From Phycisphaerales bacterium (lineage in GTDB: Bacteria; Planctomycetota; Phycisphaerae; Phycisphaerales; SM1A02), in the NCBI GenBank assembly GCA_030748805.1, contig JASMLG010000026.1, forward strand, positions 1 through 46,495: DNA of 46,495 bases, read 5' to 3'. Under the pieces are notes generated by a model. It was given only the letters and a program-made list of their open reading frames with translations, searched no databases and was not told the DNA's origin. The first letter of the stretch is position 1. Each line of letters opens with the position of its first letter. Below, in pieces: positions 26,407-35,233 of this stretch. Made by a program: the position numbers and the translations under genes.

Positions 26407-27253
26407 TTGAAACGCCGACTAATGCAACGCCCGCTTTGTTTGCTGCCTCTATGACGGTAGTGGAGTCAAGCAAAATTACACGTCCGCTTCCAAGGGCAAT
26501 ACACGTACAGCCAGCATCTGCAACTTGCTCAATAGTTTTAGTTCCTATTGAAGGAACATCAGCCCGCATGTCGTGATCATCTGCGGCGGTCTTTAGCAAT
26601 GTCCATCCACTTTTTTTGCATAACGAACCTGCACGTTCAATAAGTGCTGCAGTTCCTTCAATTGCTTCGACAGCAAGAACATCACCATCACGCACAGCAA
26701 TTGACTGACCGATGTGCAGGGTAGCGCTTTGAGTAAGAAGCGGCCATCCAAATGCAATATCAGCAGTTTGCTTAGTGCTTGGAGAAACGCTACCCAACAC
26801 GCCAGTTCCTGCTAGGTGATTTGGGATGTGCGTAGTTGAATCGATGAGAGTAACTCCTGATTTTTGCAGTTCATTTGCGATTGCAGTTAGAACTGTAGCA
26901 TCCCTGCGATCGTGGCGCAGCGTTCGATACCAAAGAAGTAGACCCGTGATGTCGGGCATAAGCCGAAGCACACCAAATGGATCGTGCATAACGGTCTTTC
27001 CAACGCCTCCAACCATGACAGTATCGCTTACGCCCCATTTTTTTAACAACCGAATCCACCGTCCAACACGAGCCATACCAGCAATCGAAAACTCATCACA
27101 TGCTTCGGGTAACTCGGGGACATATTGATTACGCAAACCAACACAGCAGACGAGAAAGCCAGCTTCTCTTGCCCCTTTCGCAGCAAGAACAGGCAAAATG
27201 CCATTGCCAGCAATCATGCCCAAGATTGGTTTCTTATAGGTCATTTTCGGCAT
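26399..27253 (-). CDS. lpxI: UDP-2,3-diacylglucosamine pyrophosphatase LpxI
   Basis: Hydrolyses UDP-2,3-diacylglucosamine to lipid X in lipid A synthesis; the alternative to LpxH. 284 residues in two halves as in LpxI: the N-terminal GMIAGNGILPVLAAKGAREAG (given in parts) and the C-terminal SVAVRDGDVLAVEAIEGTAALIERAG-like block, followed by KTAADDHDMRADVPSIGTKTIE. Starts possible at 27253 or 27244. It lies 15 bases after the LOG gene, in the dsbD-to-tonB run. Confidence 0.9.
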   Translation of the reverse strand: MPKMTYKKPILGMIAGNGILPVLAAKGAREAGFLVCCVGLRNQYVPELPEACDEFSIAGMARVGRWIRLLKKWGVSDTVMVGGVGKTVMHDPFGVLRLMPDITGLLLWYRTLRHDRRDATVLTAIANELQKSGVTLIDSTTHIPNHLAGTGVLGSVSPSTKQTADIAFGWPLLTQSATLHIGQSIAVRDGDVLAVEAIEGTAALIERAGSLCKKSGWTLLKTAADDHDMRADVPSIGTKTIEQVADAGCTCIALGSGRVILLDSTTVIEAANKAGVALVGVSNE

Positions 27254-27268
27254 TATACCCTGTGGCTG

Positions 27269-27856
27269 TCACCTGCCATGCATAGGCAAAATGTCTTCTG
27301 GTGATGGTTGGTCGGTTGTGTCAGAGGTAATGTAATCAAGCACAGCATCAGGACAAGGATCGATGAACATGAGTTGACGCAGCGCGGGTCGCATAAAGTT
27401 TCGTTCAATGCCGTGCTCAAGCATTTCAAGGAGAGGGTCAAAGTACCCATCAACATTGACAACACCAATGGGCTTGGTGTGGTCACCAAGTTGCCGACCA
27501 ACCAAGACCTCAAAAAATTCTTCGTACGTTCCAATTCCACCCGGAAGAACAATAAACGCATCGCCACGATTCATCATCAGTGTTCTGCGTTCTTGCATCG
27601 TGTCCACCACAATAAGTTCGTCGCACTTTTCATTCGCTTGTTCGTGAGCAACAAGTTTATGCGTAATAACTCCAACAACTTCACCACCATGCTTAGCCGC
27701 AATTGTTGCGACTTCGCCCATCAATCCAATGCAACCTCCCCCATACACAAGGGTAAGCCCTCTTGTTGCGAGTCCTTTGCCAATAACTTTTGCAGCATCA
27801 TGAAAGCATGGTTCAAGGTTTTGTGATGATGCGCAATAGACGCCAACGGATTTCAT
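27269..27856 (-). CDS. LOG family protein (TIGR00730-type)
   Basis: 195 residues of the LOG/lysine-decarboxylase-like family, many members of which release cytokinin bases from nucleoside 5'-monophosphates (phosphoribohydrolase). The signatures are VYGGGCIGLMG at about 38-48, MQERRTLM at 87-94 and PGGIGTYEE at 105-113. Its real bacterial substrate is not known here. The ATG overlaps the dsbD stop as ATGA. Confidence 0.88.
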   Translation of the reverse strand: MKSVGVYCASSQNLEPCFHDAAKVIGKGLATRGLTLVYGGGCIGLMGEVATIAAKHGGEVVGVITHKLVAHEQANEKCDELIVVDTMQERRTLMMNRGDAFIVLPGGIGTYEEFFEVLVGRQLGDHTKPIGVVNVDGYFDPLLEMLEHGIERNFMRPALRQLMFIDPCPDAVLDYITSDTTDQPSPEDILPMHGR

Positions 27857-29790
27857 TCATTTCCTCCGGAAGTACCCCTGGACTTTTTAATTGCCCCTAG
27901 CACTTGATCAACAGTATAAAAATCACCACGAAATTCCTCTTCGCCATCTGGTCCCATAATGATAAGAAGTGGAATGCGAAGTCCGCCAAGTTCATTAAGG
28001 AGTTCATTGCCAGAAACATTGTTGCCGGTTAAATCAATCTTAATAGGCGAAACGTCGTCTGCATCGAATGCATCTACAACTCGCGGGCTATGCAACACTG
28101 TTGACTCAAGCAATTTGCAGTTTAAACACCATTCTGCTGTAAATTCGAGTACTACGATGTCGCCTTCGGCGAGTTTCTCGGCCAACAATTCTGGAGTGTA
28201 ATATTCCCAATCGATTGGTCCTTTATCGGTTAATCGTATACCACCAAAGATGCCGCCACCAATAATACACAGGCCAAGCAAGACAAAAATAAATTTAACT
28301 GTTGCGGTTTTTGCTATCCGAAGGGTCCGCCATGTAAGCCAAACTCCAGAGGCAGCTACGCATGCTGCAACAATCCAAAGATAAACGCGTGATGGAGGTG
28401 CGCCTTCTTGTTGCATCGCACCACTTAAACCAACACCTAAAAAGTATGCGGCTGCCGCAAGCATGAGTAATCCCATGACTTGTTTAATAACTTCACTTGC
28501 TGCGCCAGCCCTTGGCATCTTTTCAACTAGATGAGGAAACATTGCGAGAATTAAGTATGGAACCGCCATCCCAAAACCGATTGAACCAAACACACTTAAT
28601 GTAATGGTCGCAGATTGTGTTGCTGCCCATGCTGCAGCAGCTCCCATAAACGGTGCAGTGCATGGCGTTGATAAAACAGCAGTCATAACACCAAACAGAA
28701 AAGAACCGAACCACGAATCATGTTTTGGGTTTACTTTATAGACAGCGTTTGGTAAACGAATTGAAAAGAGTCCACCCATACCGATTGCCATGATGCCAAT
28801 AAACGCACCAAGAATAATAGTGAACGCTGGGTATTGGAAAAGTTGATTTATTGCAGTAAATCCAGTTACTAACGCTATCCCAACGCCAAGTAACACCCAA
28901 AGCGCCATGACCCCAAGCATCATCCAGACGCCTAAATACAGTGTTTTCCTGCGATTCCCAGCGCTCGCACTGAGCCCCATTATTTTAATCGGGATTACTG
29001 GAAGAACACAGGGTGTTAAGTTCAACAAAAAACCACCACCCATAGCGACAAGCAATAACAAAAGTAATCCAAGTGGACCACTTGTGTCTATATCAAATTT
29101 AATACCAAAAGCATCAAATTTAATAATGTTAAAAATTGGTGCTTTAACTCCCGAGTGAATAGCAGAAAAAACAGAGCCGTCAAAGTTTTCAAATTTCTTG
29201 GTTGTTGAAGTAGTTGTGTTTCCACTTTTTGCAATATTTATTGACTCGGTTATCCCGTATTCTTTCCAACTACTTTCACCAGGTCTTGGTGTTGCCCTTA
29301 AGCAAGTTGTTTCATCACAAACTTGAAAGATGGGTTTTATAGTAAGGGATGTTTTTCCAATCTTTGCATCACTTGAAATTGTCACAGGTATATAAATCAC
29401 AACCTCATCAGAAAAAACACCATAGTCAACCGGTGTCCCCGTGAAACCAACTTCTACAATAGTTGGCGTTGGCCACTGGATATATCCAGCATGCAATGTG
29501 AGAGGTGAGCCATCAGGGAGATCAAACTCAATCGAGGTTGCGATATAATCTTCAGGGTCGCCAAGGTCTTCTGGAACTTGTGGGTCATTGGTGTGTGTAT
29601 GCCAGTGCTCTTCATGATTTAGAGTAATTGCAATTACAGCATCACTCCCAGCGACAGCGGTTTCAGGATTAATATGCACTGAAACACTAACTTTGTCCCT
29701 TGAATCGTGAAAAATCCTTGGCTGTGCGAAAGCTAGTTCGCATATAAACAGGCAGCAATAGGTTAATAACAGGGATTTAGCGATTTTCAT
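27853..29790 (-). CDS. dsbD: DsbD-like thiol:disulfide interchange protein
   Basis: Passes reducing power from cytoplasmic thioredoxin to the periplasm. 645 residues: signal peptide ending AFA-QPRIF, a periplasmic DsbD-alpha-like domain (about 25-200) with cysteines in VCDETTCLR, an eight-helix membrane core (about 235-510, LNLTPCVLPVIPIKIMG and LSTPCTAPFMG with the two membrane cysteines), and a C-terminal thioredoxin domain with W-CLNC-K near residue 554. First gene of the long minus-strand run and divergent from the nusA operon. Confidence 0.9.
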   Translation of the reverse strand: MKIAKSLLLTYCCLFICELAFAQPRIFHDSRDKVSVSVHINPETAVAGSDAVIAITLNHEEHWHTHTNDPQVPEDLGDPEDYIATSIEFDLPDGSPLTLHAGYIQWPTPTIVEVGFTGTPVDYGVFSDEVVIYIPVTISSDAKIGKTSLTIKPIFQVCDETTCLRATPRPGESSWKEYGITESINIAKSGNTTTSTTKKFENFDGSVFSAIHSGVKAPIFNIIKFDAFGIKFDIDTSGPLGLLLLLLVAMGGGFLLNLTPCVLPVIPIKIMGLSASAGNRRKTLYLGVWMMLGVMALWVLLGVGIALVTGFTAINQLFQYPAFTIILGAFIGIMAIGMGGLFSIRLPNAVYKVNPKHDSWFGSFLFGVMTAVLSTPCTAPFMGAAAAWAATQSATITLSVFGSIGFGMAVPYLILAMFPHLVEKMPRAGAASEVIKQVMGLLMLAAAAYFLGVGLSGAMQQEGAPPSRVYLWIVAACVAASGVWLTWRTLRIAKTATVKFIFVLLGLCIIGGGIFGGIRLTDKGPIDWEYYTPELLAEKLAEGDIVVLEFTAEWCLNCKLLESTVLHSPRVVDAFDADDVSPIKIDLTGNNVSGNELLNELGGLRIPLLIIMGPDGEEEFRGDFYTVDQVLGAIKKSRGTSGGNE

Positions 29791-29841
29791 ACCTGTACAT
29801 AGTAAGGGGAAGTGGTGTTTAGAGTTGCGTTTTAGTTGCTG

Positions 29842-29850
29842 TGGTAATAC
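29842..29850 (+). promoter_or_regulatory. Candidate nusA operon promoter (extended -10)
   Basis: TGGTAATAC is an extended -10 (TG-n-TAATAC) with only a weak -35; TTGCGT lies at 29825-29830, 14 bases away. If used, transcription would begin near 29857 and yield a leader of about 305 bases before nusA. Confidence 0.3.
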
Positions 29851-29910
29851 CCTGTACCGTTTCCACGCTGCTTGCGTAGGCAGTAGAGATTTTGAATTAG
29901 GAGCGTAGTA

Positions 29911-29958
29911 ATGATTCTTGCAGAATCCTTACAACTTTTTTCAAGTTATGACTGCTAG
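29911..29958 (+). CDS. Putative 15-residue leader peptide upstream of nusA
   Basis: ATG-29911 is preceded by AGGAG (29899-29903) at a 7-base spacing, a better site than that of nusA itself. It encodes MILAESLQLFSSYDC and ends with TAG at 29956-29958, exactly in the loop of the GACTGC/GCAGTC hairpin (29950-29966). A ribosome ending there would cover the start of the antiterminator strand at 29967. No run of identical codons is seen; three Leu and three Ser codons are present. Expression is inferred only from the sequence. Confidence 0.45.
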   Translation: MILAESLQLFSSYDC

Positions 29959-30115
29959 TCGCAGTCAACCCGTGTCTCTGAACCATTTCCTAGCGTATTC
30001 CAATATCGCAATGGAGGTTCAATCGTGATTTAGGTGTTTTCTAAATCAAGTTTAGTGTGTTTCGCACAAACGACCGTCAGGTTGGGACACGGGTTCGCAT
30101 AGCGTCCCGTTTTTT
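29950..30115 (+). promoter_or_regulatory. Structured nusA leader with alternative antiterminator/terminator
   Basis: Right after a 6-bp hairpin (29950-29955/29961-29966), strand 29967-29978 can pair with 30084-30095 over 12 bp including one G-U. This long helix closes a junction with three hairpins: 29980-29987 with 30010-30020 (three-base bulge), 30026-30033 with 30041-30048 (8 bp, perfect), and 30055-30059 with 30063-30067. The 3' strand of the closing helix overlaps the 5' arm of the terminator at 30089-30110, so the two folds exclude each other. This is attenuator or riboswitch architecture; it matches no class I recognise. Confidence 0.6.
30089..30115 (+). terminator. Intrinsic terminator/attenuator before nusA
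   Basis: ACGGG (30089-30093) pairs CCCGT (30106-30110), with an inner CGC/GCG (30096-30098/30102-30104) around an ATA loop, followed at once by a T-run to 30115. Alternatively GGGAC (30084-30088) pairs GTCCC (30104-30108). It stands 47 bases before the nusA ATG, so it must be read through or avoided for the operon to be expressed. Confidence 0.6.
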
Positions 30116-30162
30116 AATTGACAATTTAACAACTCACCAACCAAACAAATAGGTAAATAAAG

Positions 30163-31518
30163 ATGAACAGAGAAACAATTGAAATCATAGACACAATCGC
30201 TAAACAGAGAAAGATTGATAAACAGGTCATCATTTCGGATCTTGAACAAGCGATGGTAAGTGCAGCTAGAAAACACTTTAACTCACTAGACACCGAAGAG
30301 TTTTCTTGCAACATGGATCCCTTTAGTGGGGAGATCCGTATTTGGCGGCACTTAGATGAAGGTGCAATCGAAATACCGTTGGATGAACTTGGTCGTATTC
30401 CAGCGCAAACAGCGAAGCAAGTAATGATTCAAAGGTTTCGTGAAGATGAACGATCCGGAATCTTTGATGAATATATCGACAAGGCGGGTGAATTGGTTAC
30501 TGGAGTATGCAGTAGATACGAAGGAGGTTCATTGATTGTTCAACTTGACAAGAGTGGTCGAGTCGAAGGTTTTATGCCACGTTCTGAGCAAATTTCAGGA
30601 GAACAGTTCAGACCAGGTGATCGAGTTCGCTGTTTCATAATTGATGTTAGGGACACTGGAAGCCAGGTAAAAATTGTTTTATCAAGAAGTCACCCCGACT
30701 TTATCCGTAGATTGTTTGAAGCAGAAGTTCCAGAAGTACAAGAACATGTTATTGAAATTCACGCAATGTCTCGTGAACCAGGGTTTAGAACAAAAATTGC
30801 AGTAACTTCAAATGATTCAAAAGTCGATCCTGTTGGAGCGTGTGTAGGTATTCGAGGAAGTAGGATTAGAAACATTGTTGAAGAACTTGGTGGCGAAAAA
30901 ATAGACATTGTTCGCTGGAACGAGTCAAGCCAGGTTTTGATTTCGAACGCTCTCAAGCCAGCTGAGGTTGATGAAGTAAGTTTGTGTTTTGAACTTGGAC
31001 GTGCCACCATAATTGTTCGTGATGATCAATTGTCATTAGCAATCGGAAGGCGTGGACAAAACGTTCGTCTTGCGGCAAGATTAACGGGATGGGATATTGA
31101 CATCCTAACTCCTGAAGAATATCAAAAGGGCTTGGAGATTTTGTGGGATGCACTCAAACCAGTTGATGGTGTTACCGAGGAGATGCTTGATCGGATGGCG
31201 GCACTAGGAATAATTAGCATTTTTGATGTAGAAGAAATAGGTCGGAATGTTTTGGAAGAGGATCTAGAGTTCCCAAAACAAGTAGCAGATCGTTGTATCG
31301 ATGTTGCGATTAGTAGATCTAAGGAAGTTACTGCTGAGCAAGAAACAGCCAAACTTGAGGAAGAGGCAAGACGCATAGAAGATGAAGCAGCAGCTTCAGC
31401 TGTTCTTGATGAAATGACAGACGAAGCAACCGAAGCAGTGGCTGACTCGATTCTTGATCTTCCTGTTGAAGATTCAGATGAGGAAAAAGTTGAAGAAGTA
31501 ATTCAGGAAACCGACTAA
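30163..31518 (+). CDS. nusA: Transcription termination/antitermination factor NusA
   Basis: Binds RNA polymerase and nascent RNA, controlling pausing, termination and antitermination. 451 residues: N-terminal RNAP-binding domain (1-105), S1 domain (about 110-185, GELVTGVCSRYEGG), KH1 (GVRGSRI-type motif as CVGIRGSRIRNIVEELGGE) and KH2 (LAIGRRGQNVRLAARLTGW). A helix-hairpin-helix-like region (LDRMAALGIISIFDVEE) and an acidic tail (about 395-451) follow, without full AR repeats. AGGTAAATAAAG precedes the ATG. First structural gene of the operon; rimP is not upstream. Confidence 0.96.
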   Translation: MNRETIEIIDTIAKQRKIDKQVIISDLEQAMVSAARKHFNSLDTEEFSCNMDPFSGEIRIWRHLDEGAIEIPLDELGRIPAQTAKQVMIQRFREDERSGIFDEYIDKAGELVTGVCSRYEGGSLIVQLDKSGRVEGFMPRSEQISGEQFRPGDRVRCFIIDVRDTGSQVKIVLSRSHPDFIRRLFEAEVPEVQEHVIEIHAMSREPGFRTKIAVTSNDSKVDPVGACVGIRGSRIRNIVEELGGEKIDIVRWNESSQVLISNALKPAEVDEVSLCFELGRATIIVRDDQLSLAIGRRGQNVRLAARLTGWDIDILTPEEYQKGLEILWDALKPVDGVTEEMLDRMAALGIISIFDVEEIGRNVLEEDLEFPKQVADRCIDVAISRSKEVTAEQETAKLEEEARRIEDEAAASAVLDEMTDEATEAVADSILDLPVEDSDEEKVEEVIQETD

Positions 31519-31547
31519 GCAATTTAAGTATTGCGGAGAACAAACAC

Positions 31548-34082
31548 GTGGCTAAAAAGGTAGCAATAAATAGAGTACATAAACTGGCTAAGAAACTTGG
31601 AGTTGGGTCCAAGGATATAGTCGCAAAATGTAAGAGCGAAGGTATTCCTGACATTACGAATCACATGTCAGCGGTTTCTGCTGGTCTCGAAGCCACTATT
31701 ACAGAGTGGTTTAGTGAAGGTGGAGAAAAATCATCAGCAGTTGAAACGGCAGAAAAAGTTGACGTTAAAAAGGTTAAAGCCAAGCAAAAAAAGAAAACCA
31801 AGAAGACAACCCAAAAAACCTCTAAGAAAACAACTAAGAAAGTAGCCAAAAAGGCCGAATCCAATGACCAAAATGAGTCAGTCAAACCCGTTGGAAAACG
31901 ATTAGAAACACCTACAAGGGCAAAAATGTCTGGCCCAAGAGTGATTCGTATAGAAGAACCGGAACCTGAACCACAGCCTCGTCAACAAAAACGTAAACCA
32001 ACTAACCAATCAACACAAGGTGGTGCTGGAGTTCGTATACCACAAATGCCTCCACCTGCAGAGGAAAGTGGTCGAGGTACGAGGAGAAATAAGAGAAGAA
32101 CTTCTCAAACAAAACAACCCGAGCGTGGATCCAGAAATCCAAATCCGACTCAAAATAAAAGTGAGTCAAACTGGAGAAAACAGGACCTTCTCGAGAGAGA
32201 AAATCGCCTAAGACGAAGTGGTGGGTTTTTCCGACAAGCACGAAGAGATAGCCAAAAAAGAACAGATCAACCAGCAGAAAGAGCCAAGACTCTTGCTCAG
32301 ACAGGTGGCAAAATTTCAATAACCGAACCGATTTCAATTAAAAAACTTTCTGCTGCAACAGGAATAAAGACAAATGAGATTTTGAAAAAACTGGTTCTTT
32401 CTGATGTTATGGTAACAGTTAATGACAATGTTGATTCAAATCAAGCAGTAGAATTGATGATGGATTGGGGAATTGAACTGGTGGTTACTCGGGCAAAGAC
32501 GGCTGAAGAAAAAATTGTAGAATCGTTTACTGAGAGAGAGTCAATTGACGAGAAATCTCGTTCTCCAGTTGTAACAATTCTTGGTCATGTAGATCATGGC
32601 AAAACATCTCTCCTCGACAGAATAAGAAATGCTAATGTTGCAGAAGGTGAAGCCGGAGGTATTACTCAAGCAACTAGTGCATTTAGAGTACCCGTACATG
32701 CGGGAGATAATGAACGTCTAGTGACGTTTATTGATACTCCCGGACATGAGGCATTTACTGAAATGCGCGCAAGAGGGGCAAAAGTAACTGACATTGTTGT
32801 TTTGGTTATTGCGGCAGATGACGGCGTCATGCCGCAGACTATTGAATCAATTAATCATGCAAAAAGTGCGGGAGTACCAATTGTTGTTGCGCTAAATAAA
32901 ATTGATAAAGCACAAGCAACGGATGAAAACATACAGAGAATTCTCGGTCAACTAGCAGAACACGATTTAAATCCAATCGACTGGGGTGGTGACACAGAGG
33001 TTATTCGCACAAGTGCAATTAAAGATATTGGCATTCAGGATTTACTTGAAGTTCTTGATTATCAGGCTGAACTCTTAGAACTTAAAGCTGACTTTGGTGG
33101 TCCTGCAGAAGGATCTGTAATTGAGGCAGAAATAGCAGAAGGTCGTGGTGCGGTTGCAAGCATTTTGGTTCAGCAGGGGTGTCTTAAGAAAGGAGATTTC
33201 GTTGTTGCTGGTTGTGGATATGGTCGAATACGCGCACTTATAAATGAACATGGAAAGCATGCAGATGAAGCACTCCCTTCTACTCCAATATCAATTCTTG
33301 GTTTGAACGAGGTGCCTGAGGCAGGTGATAAGTTTTATGTAGTAAAGTCGATGAAAGAAGCAGAATCATCTGCTAAGGAAAGAGTTCAACAGCAAAGAGA
33401 AGCAGGTTTATCTCGAGAGAAAGTTACTTTAGACAATATATTTGATCAAATGAAAATCGCAGATTTGAGGGAACTCCCAGTTATTGTAAAAGGTGATGTT
33501 CAAGGTTCAATCGAAACTCTGAGAAGTACAATTGCAAAAATTGGGAACGACGAAGCCGCAGTTGTCATAAAACACTCTGCAGTTGGTGGTATTAATGAAT
33601 CAGATGTAAATCTTGCAGAAGCGTGCGGCGGAATTATTGTTGGATTTAATGTAACAAGTACCTCAAAAGCAAGGCACTTAGCTGAACAAAAGGGCGTAGA
33701 AATCAGATATTACGATGTAATCTACAACCTCATCGATGATTTGACGAACGCTCTTGAGGGTTTGCTTGATCCAGAAATTAAACTGGAAGTTATTGGCCAC
33801 GCTGAGGTTCGTGATGTATTTAAGATTTCCAAAGTTGGAATGATTGCTGGGTGTTATGTAACTGACGGTTCAATAGAGAGACACAAACAAATCCGAGTAA
33901 CAAGGGATGGAATAGTAATTGAAGCAGACAGAAAACTTGATCAATTGAAGCGTTTTAAAGATGATGTTAAAGAAGTTAAATCAGGCCAAGAGTGTGGCAT
34001 GAACATAGATGGCTACACAGACATAAAAACTGGCGATGTCATAGAATGTTACAAGTCCTTGGAGGTTAAGCGTAAGCTTTAA
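31548..34082 (+). CDS. infB: Translation initiation factor IF-2
   Basis: GTPase that places initiator tRNA on the ribosome. 844 residues from GTG-31548 with GGAG nine bases before. An IF2_N domain (about 3-55), a long lysine/arginine/proline-rich linker (about 60-255), and a second IF2_N domain (about 260-310). The G domain has GHVDHGKT near 346, DTPGHEAF and NKID. Domains II-IV complete the C-terminal two thirds. Thirty bases after nusA. Confidence 0.97.
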   Translation: MAKKVAINRVHKLAKKLGVGSKDIVAKCKSEGIPDITNHMSAVSAGLEATITEWFSEGGEKSSAVETAEKVDVKKVKAKQKKKTKKTTQKTSKKTTKKVAKKAESNDQNESVKPVGKRLETPTRAKMSGPRVIRIEEPEPEPQPRQQKRKPTNQSTQGGAGVRIPQMPPPAEESGRGTRRNKRRTSQTKQPERGSRNPNPTQNKSESNWRKQDLLERENRLRRSGGFFRQARRDSQKRTDQPAERAKTLAQTGGKISITEPISIKKLSAATGIKTNEILKKLVLSDVMVTVNDNVDSNQAVELMMDWGIELVVTRAKTAEEKIVESFTERESIDEKSRSPVVTILGHVDHGKTSLLDRIRNANVAEGEAGGITQATSAFRVPVHAGDNERLVTFIDTPGHEAFTEMRARGAKVTDIVVLVIAADDGVMPQTIESINHAKSAGVPIVVALNKIDKAQATDENIQRILGQLAEHDLNPIDWGGDTEVIRTSAIKDIGIQDLLEVLDYQAELLELKADFGGPAEGSVIEAEIAEGRGAVASILVQQGCLKKGDFVVAGCGYGRIRALINEHGKHADEALPSTPISILGLNEVPEAGDKFYVVKSMKEAESSAKERVQQQREAGLSREKVTLDNIFDQMKIADLRELPVIVKGDVQGSIETLRSTIAKIGNDEAAVVIKHSAVGGINESDVNLAEACGGIIVGFNVTSTSKARHLAEQKGVEIRYYDVIYNLIDDLTNALEGLLDPEIKLEVIGHAEVRDVFKISKVGMIAGCYVTDGSIERHKQIRVTRDGIVIEADRKLDQLKRFKDDVKEVKSGQECGMNIDGYTDIKTGDVIECYKSLEVKRKL

Positions 34083-34084
34083 AT

Positions 34085-34468
34085 ATGATAATGTCTCAGC
34101 GTACTGAACAGGTTGCGTCTACTCTAAAGCGGGCGATTCAAGACGTGCTGTCTAAGGGTCTGAGTGATCCACGTGTTCAGGGAATGATTACGGTAACAAG
34201 GATTGACGTGTCTGCAGATATGGCAAACGCAACGGTATTTTGTACTGTTACACCACACAAATATGAAGAGATCTCATTACATGGAGTGCAGTCCGCTTCA
34301 AAATGGATACGCAGGCAGGCGTCAAATAAAGTTAGATTTCGCAGAATGCCTCAATTTTATTTTAAGTTGGATGAACAGATTCAACGTCAACAAGAAGTAC
34401 TCTCTCGTATTGCAGAAGCAAGATGCGAGGATGAATTAAGGGCAAAAAAGAAAAAGAAGGATGACTGA
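34085..34468 (+). CDS. rbfA: 30S ribosome-binding factor RbfA
   Basis: Late 30S assembly factor with a type-II KH fold. 127 residues; QVASTLKRAIQDVLSKGLSDPRV, ITVTRIDVSADMANATVF and the FRRMPQFYFKLDEQIQRQQEV block match RbfA, ending in a lysine-rich tail. ATG-34085 or the in-frame ATG-34091 may start it. Two bases after the infB stop. Confidence 0.94.
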   Translation: MIMSQRTEQVASTLKRAIQDVLSKGLSDPRVQGMITVTRIDVSADMANATVFCTVTPHKYEEISLHGVQSASKWIRRQASNKVRFRRMPQFYFKLDEQIQRQQEVLSRIAEARCEDELRAKKKKKDD

Positions 34469-35233
34469 GTGAAAAACGCGACAGAGTATGCAAAAAAATT
34501 CAAAAAGTTTGTTCGCAAACTACCACAAGCAGAGGTCGTTACAAATGAAGATGGGGTTATTGGAGAAGTAATTTACTCACATCTACTTTGGAATGCTGAC
34601 AAGAAACAAGCAACTGCTGCTTACAAAAAATTGATTAACTCTGCAGTTGATCTAAATGATATTAGGATGAACCACATCTTTGAGACAGTAGATTTAATAG
34701 GTTCAAATTATCCAAGAGCACAAGAACGTGCAAAGCGACTTAGGAGTGTACTAAACGCTATTTACAAACGAGAACATGATGTAGTAGTTGACAGTATCGA
34801 TGGTGCTGGAAAACGAGATGTTCGCGAGTACTTTGAAACTCTTAATGGAATTACACCATTTGTTTGTAATAGGGTGATTGCATTTTGCTATGACGTCTCG
34901 GTAATGCCAATAGACGAACGAACACTTGCAGTGATGGTTGACAATGACCTGCTTCACGAAGACATAACAGTTTCAGAGGCGGCTTCTTGGTTGTCAAGGC
35001 AGGTCAAAAGTGATGATGTTTGCAACGTTCATACAAGATTACATTCTTGGGTTGAAACCCAACAAATTGTTTTTGCAGTAAAACCAAACAAGAAAAAGAA
35101 AACCACAAAGAAAAAAGCATCCAAAAAGAAAGTTGCGAAGAAGAAAACATCCAAAAAGAAAGTCGCTAAGAAGATAACTTCTAAGAAAAAAGTAGCAAAA
35201 AAAAGCACTAAAAAGAAAACGAAAAAGAAGTGA
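34469..35233 (+). CDS. Degenerate EndoIII-like (HhH-GPD) protein with histone-like lysine tail
   Basis: 254 residues from a GTG that directly follows the rbfA stop. Residues about 20-190 look like the helical HhH-GPD core of endonuclease III: a region like YKKLINSAVDLNDI, a helix-hairpin-helix-like NGITPFVCNRVIAF, and IDERTLAVM where EndoIII has VDTH. The catalytic-lysine position appears to be F, the aspartate is kept, and the Fe-S cysteines are absent, so glycosylase activity is doubtful. Residues about 205-254 are KKK/AKKK/SKKK repeats like histone H1 or bacterial histone-like tails and should bind nucleic acid. Not a NusB. Family placement is tentative. Confidence 0.6.
   Translation: MKNATEYAKKFKKFVRKLPQAEVVTNEDGVIGEVIYSHLLWNADKKQATAAYKKLINSAVDLNDIRMNHIFETVDLIGSNYPRAQERAKRLRSVLNAIYKREHDVVVDSIDGAGKRDVREYFETLNGITPFVCNRVIAFCYDVSVMPIDERTLAVMVDNDLLHEDITVSEAASWLSRQVKSDDVCNVHTRLHSWVETQQIVFAVKPNKKKKTTKKKASKKKVAKKKTSKKKVAKKITSKKKVAKKSTKKKTKKK

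Noticed and set aside
34469..35233. NusB
   Set aside because: Position in a nus operon invited this, but the sequence lacks NusB motifs and looks HhH-GPD-like.
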